A DNA stretch of 64,000 nt from Rotaria socialis (taxonomy: Eukaryota > Rotifera > Eurotatoria > Philodinida > Philodinidae): assembly GCA_905331475.1 (NCBI GenBank), contig CAJNYU010001443.1:88503-152502 (forward strand). The letters are read 5' to 3'. The translations under genes and the position numbers were made by a program. The notes beneath the pieces were generated by a model, which worked only from the letters and a program-made list of their open reading frames with translations, did no database searches and had not been told where the DNA came from. Positions 36,025-48,408 of the stretch are shown in pieces; positions within the stretch are counted from its first letter, which is position 1, and each line of letters starts with the position of its first letter.

Positions 36025-37242
36025 TTATTCTATATTATTTTTCAGTTGACGGAGCTCTAAATTTTCTTCTGCATGGCTATTCTCTACAAAGTGGCAATAT
36101 CTGGAAAATCCACTTATGAATATTTTTTTAAAAGTTTGTCGAAAGAGTGTTCCACCTGTTGTCGCATAAATGTAAAATGATAATGAACTTTGCAAAGTTG
36201 TCAATAATAATGTTACTTCGCCGGTCAATATTTCTGTTTGTAAACGTAATGGAGTTTTCTCTAGATCAAGTGTAAGAACTAAATAAATACGTTGAATTGT
36301 ATTTGGAATATAGGAAACCATGATTAAAACTACTTGACCGATCACCATCTATAAGATAACACATACAAAGACAAACTTTATAATTCAACTCAAATTTGAT
36401 TTCTTTACTTGAATAAGGTGCCGATCAATGTGATGAATACCGTTTCCTTGTGGACGGCTGTGTTGTCTGCTTCTCTTTACATTTCCTATAGTTCCACATC
36501 CGAACATCAAAATCAGCATACTTGGAATGAATACAAGTACTACTAAACGAGCTATTTCATTGTAAAGACCACACATTCGTGTTGTACTTATTGTACAAAC
36601 AATTGACGGAGGTACACCAACGATATCGAGACAATAGAACATATCAGCGAATATTAAACAATAGATCAATGCAGTAATGAGTATTAAATGATGAGCACTA
36701 CGCAATGAACTTAATTGACGATATTCAACTTGCGAACTACTAACAAAATAACGATCAACTGTAGCAAATGCAATCGAAGCCATTGATAAACTCGAACATG
36801 TATAAGCAAGTGATCGACGTATTTTACAGAGAAGAGTAATATTTTCTGAAAGATCTAGTTGAAACGTTGCAAGCATTCTCGGTAGTGGACTTGTCATAAT
36901 CCAAATAATATTTGCATACGCAGATGTAATGAGATAAAAAGAACATGGATTCGATCGAAGTTTCTTTTGATGAAAAACAAGCACATTGAATAGATTGCCG
37001 ATAAGACCAAGAACAATCATAATCATAAGAACATAACGCATAACATAGAGACCTATAGTTGACAAGTAGATGATAAGAGTATCTTCGTCGATGATTGTTA
37101 AATTCATTTTCATCAGAAAATAATCTATTCGGCAGAATACGTCCTTAAAAAATAGTAGCAGCGTTGTTGGACTATTGAAATGTGCTGGCGCATCAACAAC
37201 TTCTGCACGTGTGATTATGAAGAATATTGTAATAACGAGCAC
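36025..37242 (-). CDS. Rhodopsin-like seven-helix GPCR (orphan)
   Basis: Two exons (36409-37242 and 36025-36348) join in phase over a 60-bp intron. Starting at the methionine of MNLTIIDEDT (37107) the protein has about 340 residues, with an N-glycosylation site NLT outside. TM1 contains GLIGNLFNVLVF, TM2 FYLITSAYANIIWIM, TM3 ends ATVDRYFVSS (a DRY-type motif), TM4 is LILITALIYCLIF, TM5 is LVVLVFIPSMLILMFGC, and the last exon supplies TM6 (VVLIMVSYIPNTIQRIYL) and TM7 (SSLSFYIYATTGGTLFRQT). The first in-frame methionine (37242) would add 45 residues with signal-like hydrophobic character. The ligand is unknown. Large families of such peptide-type receptors are typical of bdelloids. A truncated relative lies at 30976. 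Confidence 0.88.
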
Positions 37243-37499
37243 GAACTTTGTTTAGATGAATGTCATCAATGCTAGTCTATAATAATCTTTGATTAGAAAC
37301 GGTATATATCACGAACGGTCACATGTTACAAACGTTAGCTGCAGTGAAAGAAATAGAATAAAGGAAATCAGTTCGGAAGTGCGACTTTCTATTGAAAATT
37401 GATGAGTAAAAGAATAGTGAAGGTTTTCTAATGCTTTGATGATTAATTTATGAAATAAGAAAAAAGAAACAAATATTAATTTTATTCTTATTAAGAGTA

Positions 37500-37690
37500 A
37501 GAAAATATTGCTGTACTCAATGCAACTTCTAATTTTAAGATTAGCTCATTAGTACGTCGATTCAAATGCAAAGAAATGCTTTCTAGCAAATCAAGATTTG
37601 TTTGTAAAGAACATTTGCTCTCTGCGGAAATAAAAGAGAGTGTTTGAGCTTCTTTTGATCTCTTGATCTACAGTACACGCCTGAAAAGAA
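37500..37690 (-). pseudogene. Cryptic exon conserved in both palindrome arms, left copy
   Basis: Minus-strand reading gives ACTVDQEIKRSSNTLF, then, after a one-base shift, SKCSLQTNLDLLESISLHLN and RRTNELILKLEVALSTAIFS to a stop at about 37500. The partner at 55735-55930 reads the same protein text in one frame through SLHLC and then has a TGA. Each copy is thus broken at a different place. It is a helical, unrecognised C-terminus; a non-coding conserved segment is the alternative. Confidence 0.35.
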
Positions 37691-38337
37691 AGAAAAAACT
37701 GTTTCATTAAAGAAAAAAAAAGGATATGAAAATAATGATAATAATAATAGTAAAAACTCGGTAGACACGAACTTGCTTTTAATTAAGGATATCCTTTTCA
37801 ATTCAATAAAATTCTGCTAGAAGAAAAGCAGCTATTCTGGCATTATATATATTCTAGCTGCTCGAACATAGATAAGCATAGAAAATTTTGCGAGATAAAT
37901 TAAAGCCAATAGTCCTAAGAGTAATATAAAAATCTATCAATATCGACGGTACACAACACGCGTAGAATATTCGATAAACGACCTAAACATGCAGTTGACA
38001 GAAACAAAGAAACGGAATGCGTACCGTAACATTATCGTAATCAGTGATTTCACTGTGTAGTATACCATAGTCGTGTTAGCTTAACATTTTATTTTATCTT
38101 GTAATGAGACAGGTAGTAATGAAAGGTTAGAAATATGGAATAGACAAAAAAAAACCTCTCCTGATTCGTTATTCGATGAAAGAAGTCCAAAGTATGCCAC
38201 CTAATATAGTAAGCTTCAAGAAACGTTGACTTCATAGAATAAAAAAGTATCGACTCGAATATTATCAGATTATATGTAATTCGATGACAGTTATAACGGT
38301 TGTTGTCAATGATTATCCGACACTCGACGATTGTTTT

Positions 38338-38547
38338 CTAATAGTATTTTTCAATTACTATTTGAATATCTATGTTTTTTGTATGTACGCTTCTATCGAA
38401 GGTCACAGAAATAGAAAGCATCAACGAACTTTCCAATAACTCCACAACCGCAATAAGTGGCATTTGATCCCAATGTATAAAGATATATGGTATAGTGGGT
38501 GGAATAAAAATGATTGTAATCAAAGCTATTTGATTATTGATAAACAA
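38338..38547 (-). pseudogene. Decayed GPCR-like last exon, left arm
   Basis: The reading NQIALITIIFIPPTIPYIFI followed by a second hydrophobic helix ESSLMLSISVTF resembles TM6-TM7 of the receptors at 30976 and 36025 (there VVLIMVSYIPNTIQRIYL and SSLSFYIYAT). The inverse copy at about 42275-42470 (plus strand) is also degraded and has a stop. No upstream exons were found. Confidence 0.4.
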
Positions 38548-39581
38548 TGCAGTAAACGGCGCCGAAGAATGATGTTCGACTTTACAAAAAAAAATAAATT
38601 TCAGTGCAAACTAATTATTGCTTTCTTTATTAAAATAGTCAACTATCAATTTCATAAATAAACGACAGCCAATCCTTTTATTTCTATTAACATTTCATTT
38701 ATTTTGAAAGTCTAACATTAGGTCAATTAAATGAAAAATTGATAAAACCGTTGTTTGCTACTAAGTACACCACAGGCTCCTATTAAGCATTCATCTGTTT
38801 TTAAAACTCATAAAGTTGAACCTTTTAGAGTTATCTAAATGGTTCTTTTTTTATAAAATACTACACTTTGTTCATTTCTTTTATGACAATTTTTATAAAA
38901 GTACATGTTTACTCTATCACTTAAAGTTTTCTTTACATTAAATCCGTGAACGTCTGAAAGCAACACTTTATGATGCACCTTTATATTTTATTCTAAACCT
39001 TTTAAAATTCTATACTCATACAATTCAAAAACATATTGACTAATTACTTGTTGATTAATCAGTTATAATTTATACTCAGCTGAAAGAAGCTGCATGTTAG
39101 ATATAGTAAGAGAATATTGGGGATGATCTCAATATGGCGAACAGAAGAGGCCGAATTAATCCCCTAAAACTTAAGATTCTTTGCAATATGCATCTTAAAA
39201 AAATAAATGTTAAAATTGAACAGCATAAAACATCATTTTCTATCTAATTCGAAACCATTGACATTCAGAGAAACCATCCAGTATTGACTAAAAAGTGATT
39301 TCAGTATGACGAACTTATCCGTCGTACAAAAATCTCTAACTGTGCGTCTCAAAACATTCAAACTGCATCAAATGCGTATCAAAAGTAGAAATTGCACAGA
39401 TCAAGCACAGCTAATTATGAGTTAAACAAAGCATTTGTTGAATTGTGAAAATTTTTCATTTTTGTTTTGTCATCAGAGACATGCATAGTATATTTTTTGT
39501 TGATAAGGAGTCGTTTTTTGCTTGTTCTTTCTTCGGCCAAGCACCACGCCTTTGCTATCTTCATTTTTCTATCTTCTCAGT

Positions 39582-40279
39582 ATGTCGTCAACAGAACAAA
39601 AGCGCACGATTCTTGTCACTGGCGCTAATAGAGGCATTGGCTTTCTCATAGTCAAGAAACTTGCGAAAGAATCACTACCTAATAGTACTATCATTTTACT
39701 TGGCAGTCGTGATTTGAAACGAGGTGAGGATGCACTCATACAGTTAGGATCTCCATCAAATGTTCACGTTCTACAATTGGATACATCTAGTCGCGAAAGT
39801 ATTATTCGAGCTAAAGATGAAATCAACCAAAAATACGGTGGTCAACTAGATGTCGTTATTAACAATGCTGCTATCATAAGGAAAGATTTAAGTGCCGATG
39901 CAGCTCGAGAAATATTTGGCACCAACTATTATGGTGTTAAAATACTCAATGAATATTTATTTCCTCTGATGCAAGAGAATGGCCGCATAATCAATGTATC
40001 TAGTCGCGCCGGTCCCATTGTGCTGTATAAAGCCTCTCAAGCCCTTCAAGAAAGATATGCATCATCGACATTGACAAAATATCAACTTGACCAACTAGTT
40101 GAAGAGTTTATCTCAGCCATCGAGACAAATACTCTTGAACATCTTGGATACAATGCGGAGCCGTCCTTTCTTATGTATGGTGTTAGTAAGGCAGCCTTAA
40201 ATGCTCTTACGCAAGTGGAAGCATATGAATGGTCTAATAATAAAAATTTGCTTGTCGTCAGTGTTACTCCAGGATTTTG
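39582..40279 (+). CDS. Short-chain dehydrogenase (carbonyl-reductase-like), copy 1, partial
   Basis: Single exon from MSSTEQKRTILVTGANRGIG at 39582 to the N gap at 40280, about 232 codons. TGANRGIG is the NAD(P)-binding glycine motif, LDVVINNAA carries the structural Asn, INVSSRAG the catalytic Ser, and YGVSKAAL the catalytic Tyr and Lys. The loop inserted between Ser and Tyr (KASQALQERY) is the extended type of monomeric carbonyl reductases (CBR1-like), which reduce ketones and aldehydes with NADPH. A methionine 20 codons upstream adds a hydrophobic head, but the second copy lacks an equivalent open start, so 39582 is preferred. The C-terminus is lost in the gap; copy 3 at 58300 shows what it looks like. 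Confidence 0.88.
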
Positions 40280-40560
40280 NNNNNNNNNNNNNNNNNNNNN
40301 NNNNNNNNNNNNNNNNNNNNNNNNNNNNNNNNNNNNNNNNNNNNNNNNNNNNNNNNNNNNNNNNNNNNNNNNNNNNNNNNNNNNNNNNNNNNNNNNNNNN
40401 NNNNNNNNNNNNNNNNNNNNNNNNNNNNNNNNNNNNNNNNNNNNNNNNNNNNNNNNNNNNNNNNNNNNNNNNNNNNNNNNNNNNNNNNNNNNNNNNNNNN
40501 NNNNNNNNNNNNNNNNNNNNNNNNNNNNNNNNNNNNNNNNNNNNNNNNNNNNNNNNNNNN
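40280..40560. other. Assembly gap (281 N) at the palindrome centre
   Basis: Run of undetermined bases exactly where the two convergent SDR copies should meet at their 3' ends. Confidence 0.99.
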
Positions 40561-41174
40561 GCTGCCTTACTAACACCATACATAAGAAAGGATGGTTCCG
40601 CATTGTATCCAATATTTTCAAGGGAGTTTGTCTCGATGGCTGAGATGAACTCTTCGACTAGCTGGTCAATTTGATATTTTGTCAATGTCGATGATGTATA
40701 TCTTTCTTGAAGCGCTTGAGAGGCTTTGTACAGCACAATGGGACCGATTCTACTCGACACATTGATTATTCGACCACCCTCTCGCATTAAAGGAAATAAA
40801 TATTCGTTAAGTATTTTAACACCATAATAGTTGGTTCCAAGTATTTCTCGGGCTGCATTGACATTTAAATCTTTCATTGTGACAGCAGCATTGTTAATAA
40901 CGACGTCTAGTTGACCACCGTATTTTTGTTTGATCTCATCTTTAGCTCGAATAATACTTTCGCGACTAGATGTATCCAATTGTAGAACGTGCACATTTGA
41001 TGGAGATCCTAACTGTATGAGTGCATCCTGACGTCGTTTCAAATCACGACTACCAAATCAAATAATAGTACTATTAGAGGGTGAGTCTTTCGCAAGTTTC
41101 TTGACTATGAGAAAGCCAATGCCTCTATTAGCACCAGTGACAAGAATCATGCGCTTTTGTTCTGTTGATGACAT
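40561..41174 (-). pseudogene. SDR copy 2, tail-to-tail with copy 1, with in-frame TGA
   Basis: Starts MSSTEQKRMILVTGANRGIG at 41174 and runs on the minus strand to the gap edge. It differs from copy 1 at scattered residues (for example SRIGP for SRAGP, REGGR for QENGR). At 41058-41060 a TGA stands where copy 1 has a Leu codon in STIILLGSR, so the frame is interrupted after about 38 codons and then continues intact with every later motif. A recent nonsense change, a base-call error, or readthrough would all explain this. The 283 bases next to the gap are identical to 58574-58856. Confidence 0.8.
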
Positions 41175-42702
41175 AGCGGCAATATAAAACAAGATAAAAA
41201 AATGTAGACAAGAAAGGCGTGTTGTGTGGTCGAAGGAAAAGAACAAGAAAGAAACGACGCCCTCATAACCAAAAACATACTACGCAGGTCTGTGATGATA
41301 AAAGGAAAATAAAAAATTTGAATGACTCGACAAACGTACTGAATAATTATTATCTGTGTTTGATATAGCGAATTTATACTTGTGATTTTCATTTAATGTA
41401 GTCTGGATGTTTTGAGACGCATAATTAGACGTTTTCGAATGAAGAAAAAGTTCTTTATACTGAAATCACTTTTCAATCTATACTAGACGGTTTCTATGAA
41501 TGTCAATGGTTTCGATTGAGATAGAAAATGATGTTTAATGTAGTTCAAATTTAATATTTTTTTTTTAAGATACAAATTGCCAGAAATCTCAAGCATAAGT
41601 GGATTTATTCGTGCTTTTCTGTTCGTTGTATGGAGATCATCTTCAGTATTCTCTTACTATATCTAAAAATCTAAAATGTCAGTTCTTTCGATTGAGTATG
41701 AGTCATATTTGATTAATCAACTAGTAATTAGTCAATATATTTTGAACTATATCAGAAAAGAATTTGAAAAAGTTCAGAATAAGATAAGAAAGTGCACCAT
41801 AGACTGGTGCATTCATACTTTCACAGAGTCAACGAACAAGGAGCTCATGCAAAGCACATTTTCTCCGGTTGGTGAAAACAATTAAGAAACCTTTAAGTGA
41901 TAGAATAAATGAGTTACTTTTATATGAAATTTTTATTAAAGAAATGCACAAAGTGTAGTATTTTATAGAAAACAATTTAGATAAGCCTAAAAGGTTCAGC
42001 ATTATGAGTTCTAAAAAACAGATGAATACTTAATACAAGCGTGTAATGCACTAAGTAGAAAGCCAAGATTTTATCAATTTCTCATTCAGCTGACCTAATG
42101 TTAGACTTTCAAAATGAGTGAAATTTGCAGTCGTTTATTAATGAAATTCATAGTTGACTATTTGATCAAAGAGAGCAGTATTTTATTTATCGTGAAATTG
42201 ATTAGTTTTTGTAAATTTAGTAATCATTCTTTATTATCGTTTACTACATAGTTTGTCAATAATCAAAGTAGCGTTGATTTCAATCATTTCTATTCCACCC
42301 ACTATGCCATATATTATTATACATTGGGATCAAATGCCACTTATTGTGGTTGTGGAGTTATTTGAAAGTTCGTTGATGCTTTCTATTTCTGTAACCTTCA
42401 ATAGAAGCTAACATACAAAAATATATATTCAAATAATAATTGAAAAATACTATTAGAAAACAATAGTCGAGTGTCAGATAATCATAGACAAGAACCGTTA
42501 TAACTGTCATCTACATCTAATATGATAATATTCGAGTCGATACTTTTTCATTCTATGGAGTCAAAGTTTCTTGTAACATACTCTCTCAGTTGAAGTACTT
42601 TGGACTTCTCTTATTCAATAGCAAATCAAGAGAACTTTTTTTGGTTGTTCCATATTTCTGACCTATAATTACTACCTGCCTCATTACAAAATAAAATAAA
42701 AT

Positions 42703-42949
42703 GTAAAATTTTTAAACAACATAACTAATGCAAATTCAACTATAAGAACAACAATTTGATATTGTTAAAGTATATCAAAACTTTTTCAATTAGTTGTTTT
42801 TTCTTATTTTCATCTTTCTTCATTTGTTGGAATATTTCGAACAAACTTCTTTGTTCATCATCAGCCTAAATTCATATACTTTAACAATATCAAATTGTTG
42901 TTTTTTATAGTTGAATTTGTATTAGTTATGTTGTTTAAAAAATTTTTAC
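42703..42949. mobile_element. MITE with 65-bp inverted ends, copy A
   Basis: The left end, GTAAAATTTTTAAACAACAT followed by AACTAATGCAAATTCAACTA, is mirrored at the right end (inverse ending TTTTTAC). The middle is TTCATCTTTCTTCATTTG-like sequence. A close copy sits at 54986-55300. It lies exactly where the right palindrome arm breaks off. Confidence 0.75.
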
Positions 42950-43448
42950 GATTTCAAATATCTTAACAAAAAAGTATCCTTTTTTGAATACTTTTTTTTT
43001 ATATATGAAAAAAACTTTCCTAATGATATTAATAATAGGACTTTATCTCCTACTTATTTGTTTGAAATAATACTCTAAACTTTGTGGAGATGAGCGTTAC
43101 TTAGAGCTGCTATGAAAATGCAACCAAAGTAGCGTATTGATGAGAACGACATCTGCCATTTCGATCTGTCCTTCATGATTTTGATCGACCAATTCGCACA
43201 TTTCCTGTTGGTCAAAATCAGCAACGTTCCAAACAGCAAGCGTCAGGCTTTGTTACAAAGTATCCAAGATCAAGATCTTTGCGATATTCGAGTGACACTC
43301 GATTTTACAGTTTACTCATGGAAACAAAGTGTCAAGCCGACACTTGCTGAGAATAATTTATACTTTGCCTTTCAACTTCTAAATTTTTTGATTAATGTTG
43401 ATATATTCGATATTCTGAAATTGGTTCTTCTCGAGATCAACGACACCC

Positions 43449-43917
43449 CTGTTTTATTGGTCGTGTTAAGAATAAGAAGAGGAAAGAAAAAGAAAACATT
43501 ATTGGTTACTTTCGTTCACTCAATAGAAAAATAGAGGATAAGAAGAGAATAGATGGCGTATTGTTATGCACTAACAGACACAATAGTGGTCAAATGAAAA
43601 GAAATTAATTCAGATAAGTATTATAATATATTTATTTGAAAGCAAAAAAAAGGAAAGACAAAAAAGAAATGATTAATATCTAGAACGAAAAGGACAGGTT
43701 GGAATAGAGAAAATGAAACTATTCAAGCAGTCTTAAGCCTATAAAATCTTTAATTTGATTTTCTCTTTTTGGAATAATTAACATTTCATCAATTACTTGA
43801 AAAATTTTTAAGCGTGCTCCATCTTTTCTTTTCTTATCCTCTATTTTCTATTGAGTGAACAAAGGTAACCAATAATGTTTTTTTTCTTTCCTCTTCTTAA
43901 CACGACCAATAAAACAG
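43449..43917. repeat. Inverted repeat, about 95-bp arms
   Basis: 43449-43545 (CTGTTTTATTGGTCGTGTTA and on) is repeated in inverse at 43825-43917. The 119-codon frame at 43175-43534 runs into the left arm. It is hydrophobic and unrecognised, so I do not call it as a gene. Confidence 0.6.
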
Positions 43918-44099
43918 AGGCGCCGTTGATCTGGAGAAGAACCCTGTAATTTCCTAGTTAATATTTGGATTTATTGAAACGTTTTTCTGTACTTCAATTT
44001 TTTTCTACTTGTTCATATTCGACAAAACCTTTTAAGCAACCTATGGGAATACGTTTTTCATCACCATTGATAGAGACAAGTATAGTTCACAGTAATGTA

Positions 44100-44222
44100 A
44101 CTAATATATATATATATATATATTCATTTTAGTACTGGGTACACGTTTCTTTTAGACACAGCTCCCTCATCCATACTCAATGCTATGCGTACAGAATATA
44201 TATATATATATATATATATATA
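44100..44222. repeat. (TA)n microsatellites
   Basis: Two TA runs at about 44103-44122 and 44197-44222. Confidence 0.75.
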
Positions 44223-44240
44223 TTCCATGTTTAAAGTAAA

Positions 44241-44653
44241 ATAGGTAGTAGGGATGTACCGAGTATTCCTCGGTTTTGTTCCAGTTTTTTTCTTGAATAT
44301 GCTCTGATGATGTGTAGTACGGTACGATTTCATTCAGGATGCATGTTTATAGACCAAACATTTTTTGTACGATGTATGGTTCAATTGCTATTACAGTTTT
44401 ACTAGAGGCACTAACAGGACCGAGACCGAGAGTCTCAGTCTTGGTCCTGTTAGTGCCTCTAATAAAACTGTAATAAAAATTGAAAAACACGTTGCACAAA
44501 GTTTGCCAACATTTCATTTTGTCGAAAAATGTTTGCTCTACAACATCAACTACTTCAAGAACTTTGCAAGTCCTTTGTTTTTATGATTCAACACTGTTTT
44601 ACAGAAAAGTTCAAAACTTTCATTTTCAGTCTCGGTACATCCCTACTAGGTAG
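44241..44653. mobile_element. hAT-type MITE with central perfect hairpin
   Basis: The element at 44249-44645 (397 bp) has ends TAGGGATGTACCGAG and the inverse CTCGGTACATCCCTA, and flanks ATAGGTAG and CTAGGTAG (7 of 8 identical), a hAT-like target duplication. At about 44376-44480 it contains a hairpin with arms of about 40-45 bp around GAGGCACTAACAGGACCGAG. No coding capacity. Confidence 0.75.
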
Positions 44654-45854
44654 TATCCATTTTTATTTTTGTTTTCGTTTACCTCATCTATGAAATATAA
44701 GATGAACGAATTGCTCATCATTCAACTCTAAAAGTTGTATATTTTCTATTTCATCTTATATAAGCACAGAACAAAAGTGTCTCGATTAGGGATGGCATTT
44801 TAACTTAAATTTAAAGTTAAAATCAGTCTTTTTTCTCAAGAGTTTGTAAATAAAATATTTTTTTTCATAAAAGATGAAATCTACTTGACATTTTTGGTGA
44901 AAAATAATCTTTAAAAAAACTTTTTTAATGAAACAGATATCTTCTTTTTGAAAAAGAAAATTTTTGTGGAGAAGTCTACTTTCACTTAAATGTTTTCAAA
45001 GTTAAAGTGCCGCTCTTAGTCTCGGTATCTCAATATATAGGAGAAGGATATGAGAGAGCAAGATACATGACTCAAAACATCGATTGGAATACTTTTAGCG
45101 TTCGACAGGATTTCGTAGATTACAGTGGCATTTTCAAAATTAGTAAACAAAAGTCTGAATAAAACGCTCAAAAGTTCGCTTGGCAAAAACGCGAATTTCG
45201 TGAGAGTGAAATATGAATCCCTCTGCCAGTAGGATATCCGTAATATATTCATATAAAATATTTTGAAATATTGATTTTTCTTTACTTGAATTCTAACAAT
45301 CTACACCTTGTGAACTTTGTAATACTTTGTTTAAATAAACAAAGTATCTTTTTGCAATTTGGTTACGAATATAAAATGTCATTTGACTTTTTATTTCAGA
45401 TTTCTATTAGAAACACTGACAACAAGTTTAACAAGCAGAATAAAAATGTACGAAACACTTGCTAAGTTCAATGTACACACTGTTGAGCAAAACAGCATAT
45501 ACGCAATACACTTTGTCTAGAAAAGTAACACTTTGATTTTGATAGAAAAATCTGTTTCCATACGGAGTTAATATTAGTGAACGAGAAACTGTACAAAATC
45601 ACCTTTTTTTGATCAATTTCACTATGAACTAATGTTTTTTTATTTTTTCTAAGAATATTCTTTCTTCTGTTTTATTTTAAGGATGCACGGATATATAGTT
45701 TGTTATTTCAAGTTTTTTTTTTATTACGTCAACGATGAAATTTTTTATTCTGTGTATTTAAGATGAGGAAAACTGAAGTAAAATAATTAAACCCGTCGTC
45801 CAGTATACCTAGATTTTCAGCAACAGAATGTGATTTATATTGATATGAGAATAG

Positions 45855-46855
45855 TAACGGGTGCGGCAGAATAAATGGCCCTCTCAATGTTTTGGCTATA
45901 GCTTTTTTCCTTTGTGTCATATAGAGCTGATTGTTTTTCCAAAAGATGCACCGTGCAATTCTCTACAAAACAGTACTCAAGCGTATTACTGAAGGATGGT
46001 TAATGAAAAAAGTTAAACCATGATGATGGAACATATAAAAACTACCCTACTTTCACGGCTGACGAGTATTTCACAATGCATGGTTGAGGTTTGTATCGTT
46101 TTTTGTTCATCATCTAGTAAGCTTATTTTAAAAGGATAGTATATGAGAAGATACAGCGTGAAAAGCTCTATATCTTGCATTAAAAATTTTATTTAATATA
46201 TAAACTCTTTGTTACCAAAATAAACGGAATTCTATGCGACTAATTTTCAACACTGCAAGCAAGATCATGTTTTGATACACGGCGAATTCGTTGTTTTGTT
46301 ATTTCATCTTTTTATTACCTAATATATTTTATTAAAAGAAAAGAAAATATACCAGAAGATGCAGCGTGAAAAGCTCTACAATTTATAAACAACAATTCAT
46401 TTTATGTATATGTACATTTTGTTATTTTAAATAAGCAACGTTTCGTGAGACCAATAAATGATCTTTTTGCAGCATCTAAAATTGGTCGAACAAAACGTTT
46501 CTCACTTTGAAAGAAAGAGTGCATAAGGATTTTAAGGTAACATGTACAGCTTTTCACACTGCATCTTCTGATATACTGGCTTTTTAAAATAAACTCATTA
46601 GAAGATGCAAAAAAGTAATACAAATTTCGACCGTTCATGTGACACTTGTTAGCTTTGAAAGTTGGGTACTGTTTATGTGATGGATAATCTTCGTTTTATT
46701 TTCCCCCTTCACTTTCTTCAGGATTAGGTTTGAGTACTGTTTTGTAGAGAATTGCACGGCGCATCTTTTGGAAAAACAATCAGCTCTATATGACACAAAG
46801 GAAAAAAGCTATAGCCAAAACATTGAGAGGGCGATTTATTCTGCCGCACCCGTTA
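45855..46855. mobile_element. 1-kb TIR element with about 125-bp arms
   Basis: Starts TAACGGGTGCGGCAGAATAA and ends with the inverse. Inverse similarity extends about 125 bp inward, to CAAAACAGTACTCAA. Inside, AGAAGATGCAGCGTGAAAAG occurs twice in one orientation (46148 with one change, 46356) and once in inverse (about 46542), indicating a nested older element. Short frames within the arms mirror each other and are not genes. Confidence 0.7.
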
Positions 46856-46859
46856 GTAC

Positions 46860-48400
46860 TGTATTAGAACCAATATTATCAACTGATTCCGAACGTGAAA
46901 TCATTGGTGAAGATAAAAGTCATAAATCATCGAATTTATTAAAATTTTGATTGATTTTTGCTGTGTTTTCTTTTAATCGAATAGTAAAATCTATACGTTT
47001 TTGTGCAGTTTTGCCAAAGTAGAATGTTGCTATGTACTGTTTTTTTTTCAAATATGTTCATATTCTTCTCATATTAAGAAATAATCGTGCGTATATTAGT
47101 CATTTATTTAATCCTAAGCATTTGTTTTATATTGTTGATTAGATGTGAAAATGAATACTCGTTTATTTTCCTTGATTATATGACAAAGTTCAATCTGTAC
47201 ACTTTGGTACACTTTGATTGCGAAAGTTAAGTGTACCTGTACATTTTAAACAGTTAAATAAAGTACAAGAAAACATTTTGTTTCGAAATTCCATTCAGAA
47301 CCCTGATTCAGCAGTAGAGTATACAACACCGCTCATCCGGTATCTATGTTCGTATATTATTCGGTTTTGTTTCCTCAACAATTATATAAGATACTTTTCT
47401 TTTCCTTAAATACTTTCATAGCTTTGGATGAGTGAGATAAGATATGTTCATTTCATTAAATTTAGCCACGTTTGTACTGTTTGATGAAAATGAATAGTCA
47501 TTTTCAGTTTTCTTAAATATTCAATAGTTAAATTTTATGTCAAATGACGTTCACCATCGTTTAAAGGCTACAAGGAATCACTAATAGCCAATGAATTAAA
47601 AGCGTGCCTTAGCAATTATTCCTATCAATACACTTCTATCGAATTTTTTATCGATCTAAGTGTTCTTTGTGCCATACTCCATGGCCACGATTTCACACTA
47701 ATCACGTACTAAAAATCATCTTTATTTCGACAATGATTTAACTTAAGAAACAGGGACGTATTTATTGGGGTGATTGATACACTTTCTAAAAAAATTCACT
47801 ATTTGAAACTTTATTAAAATCTATTCACGGAACAGAACAGATAATGAAGTATTGAGTAATTCAGCTGTTATCAATATTTATAAAAGTACAAAATTATCGA
47901 CGCCCGCCTCATTTAATATTTACCTCTAGTCTACCAAAACAGATGAAACTGAGTAGATGTATATTTTCATTTTAATCTCAATGCAAAAATTCGTCTATGA
48001 AGTTATGTAATAATAACCCGGAGCCAGAGATACAGCAAAGCATTAAAATGGCACTCAAATAAAATCATAATTATTTATTTTATATTTTCGTATTTTCTTG
48101 AAACGTTGCACAAGTTTATTTTAGTTTCATATGATGACAATACTCTTAATAAATAAGTATTTTTTTAGAGACAACTTCTTTACCATTTAGCTTAAAGAAC
48201 TGAATTAATATCGAAGTTTTTGTAAGAGACTCACAATACGTATGCTAAATCCTTAACTTTTGTTCGAATCCTTATAAAAAATATGTTCAGACAGATGATC
48301 AATTTATGCTATTATATTTCTTCATCCTTACAGTTTATTGTAGATTTGTTGTAATGCCGTCGTAACTCAATACTCTTTGTATAAACTTGTTCACAACAGC
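46860..48400. other. No gene seen
   Basis: AT-rich, no supported exons. It probably includes the promoter of the membrane protein gene at 48409. Confidence 0.4.
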
Positions 48401-48408
48401 ATATCAAG

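Larger units (their letters stand above)
37425..42702. repeat. Imperfect palindrome with an SDR gene in each arm
   Basis: The left arm (about 38085-40279) and right arm (40561 to about 42702) are inverse, diverged copies. Shared blocks include a CATTTGATCCCAATGTATAA region (38462 versus inverse at 42330), a GACACTCGAC region, and the SDR coding sequence. The left arm extends a further 0.65 kb (37425-38100), and its inverse partner is found not beside 42702 but at 55327-55980. The centre is a run of Ns, so direct joining of the arms is not proven. Coding sequence is far better conserved than flanks. Confidence 0.75.

Noticed and set aside
40082..40674. Several long frames spanning the N run
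   Set aside because: Undetermined bases translate as open; these are artefacts overlapping the real SDR copies.
43175..43534. 119-codon hydrophobic frame
   Set aside because: Its last quarter is the left arm of an inverted repeat and no homologous family is apparent.
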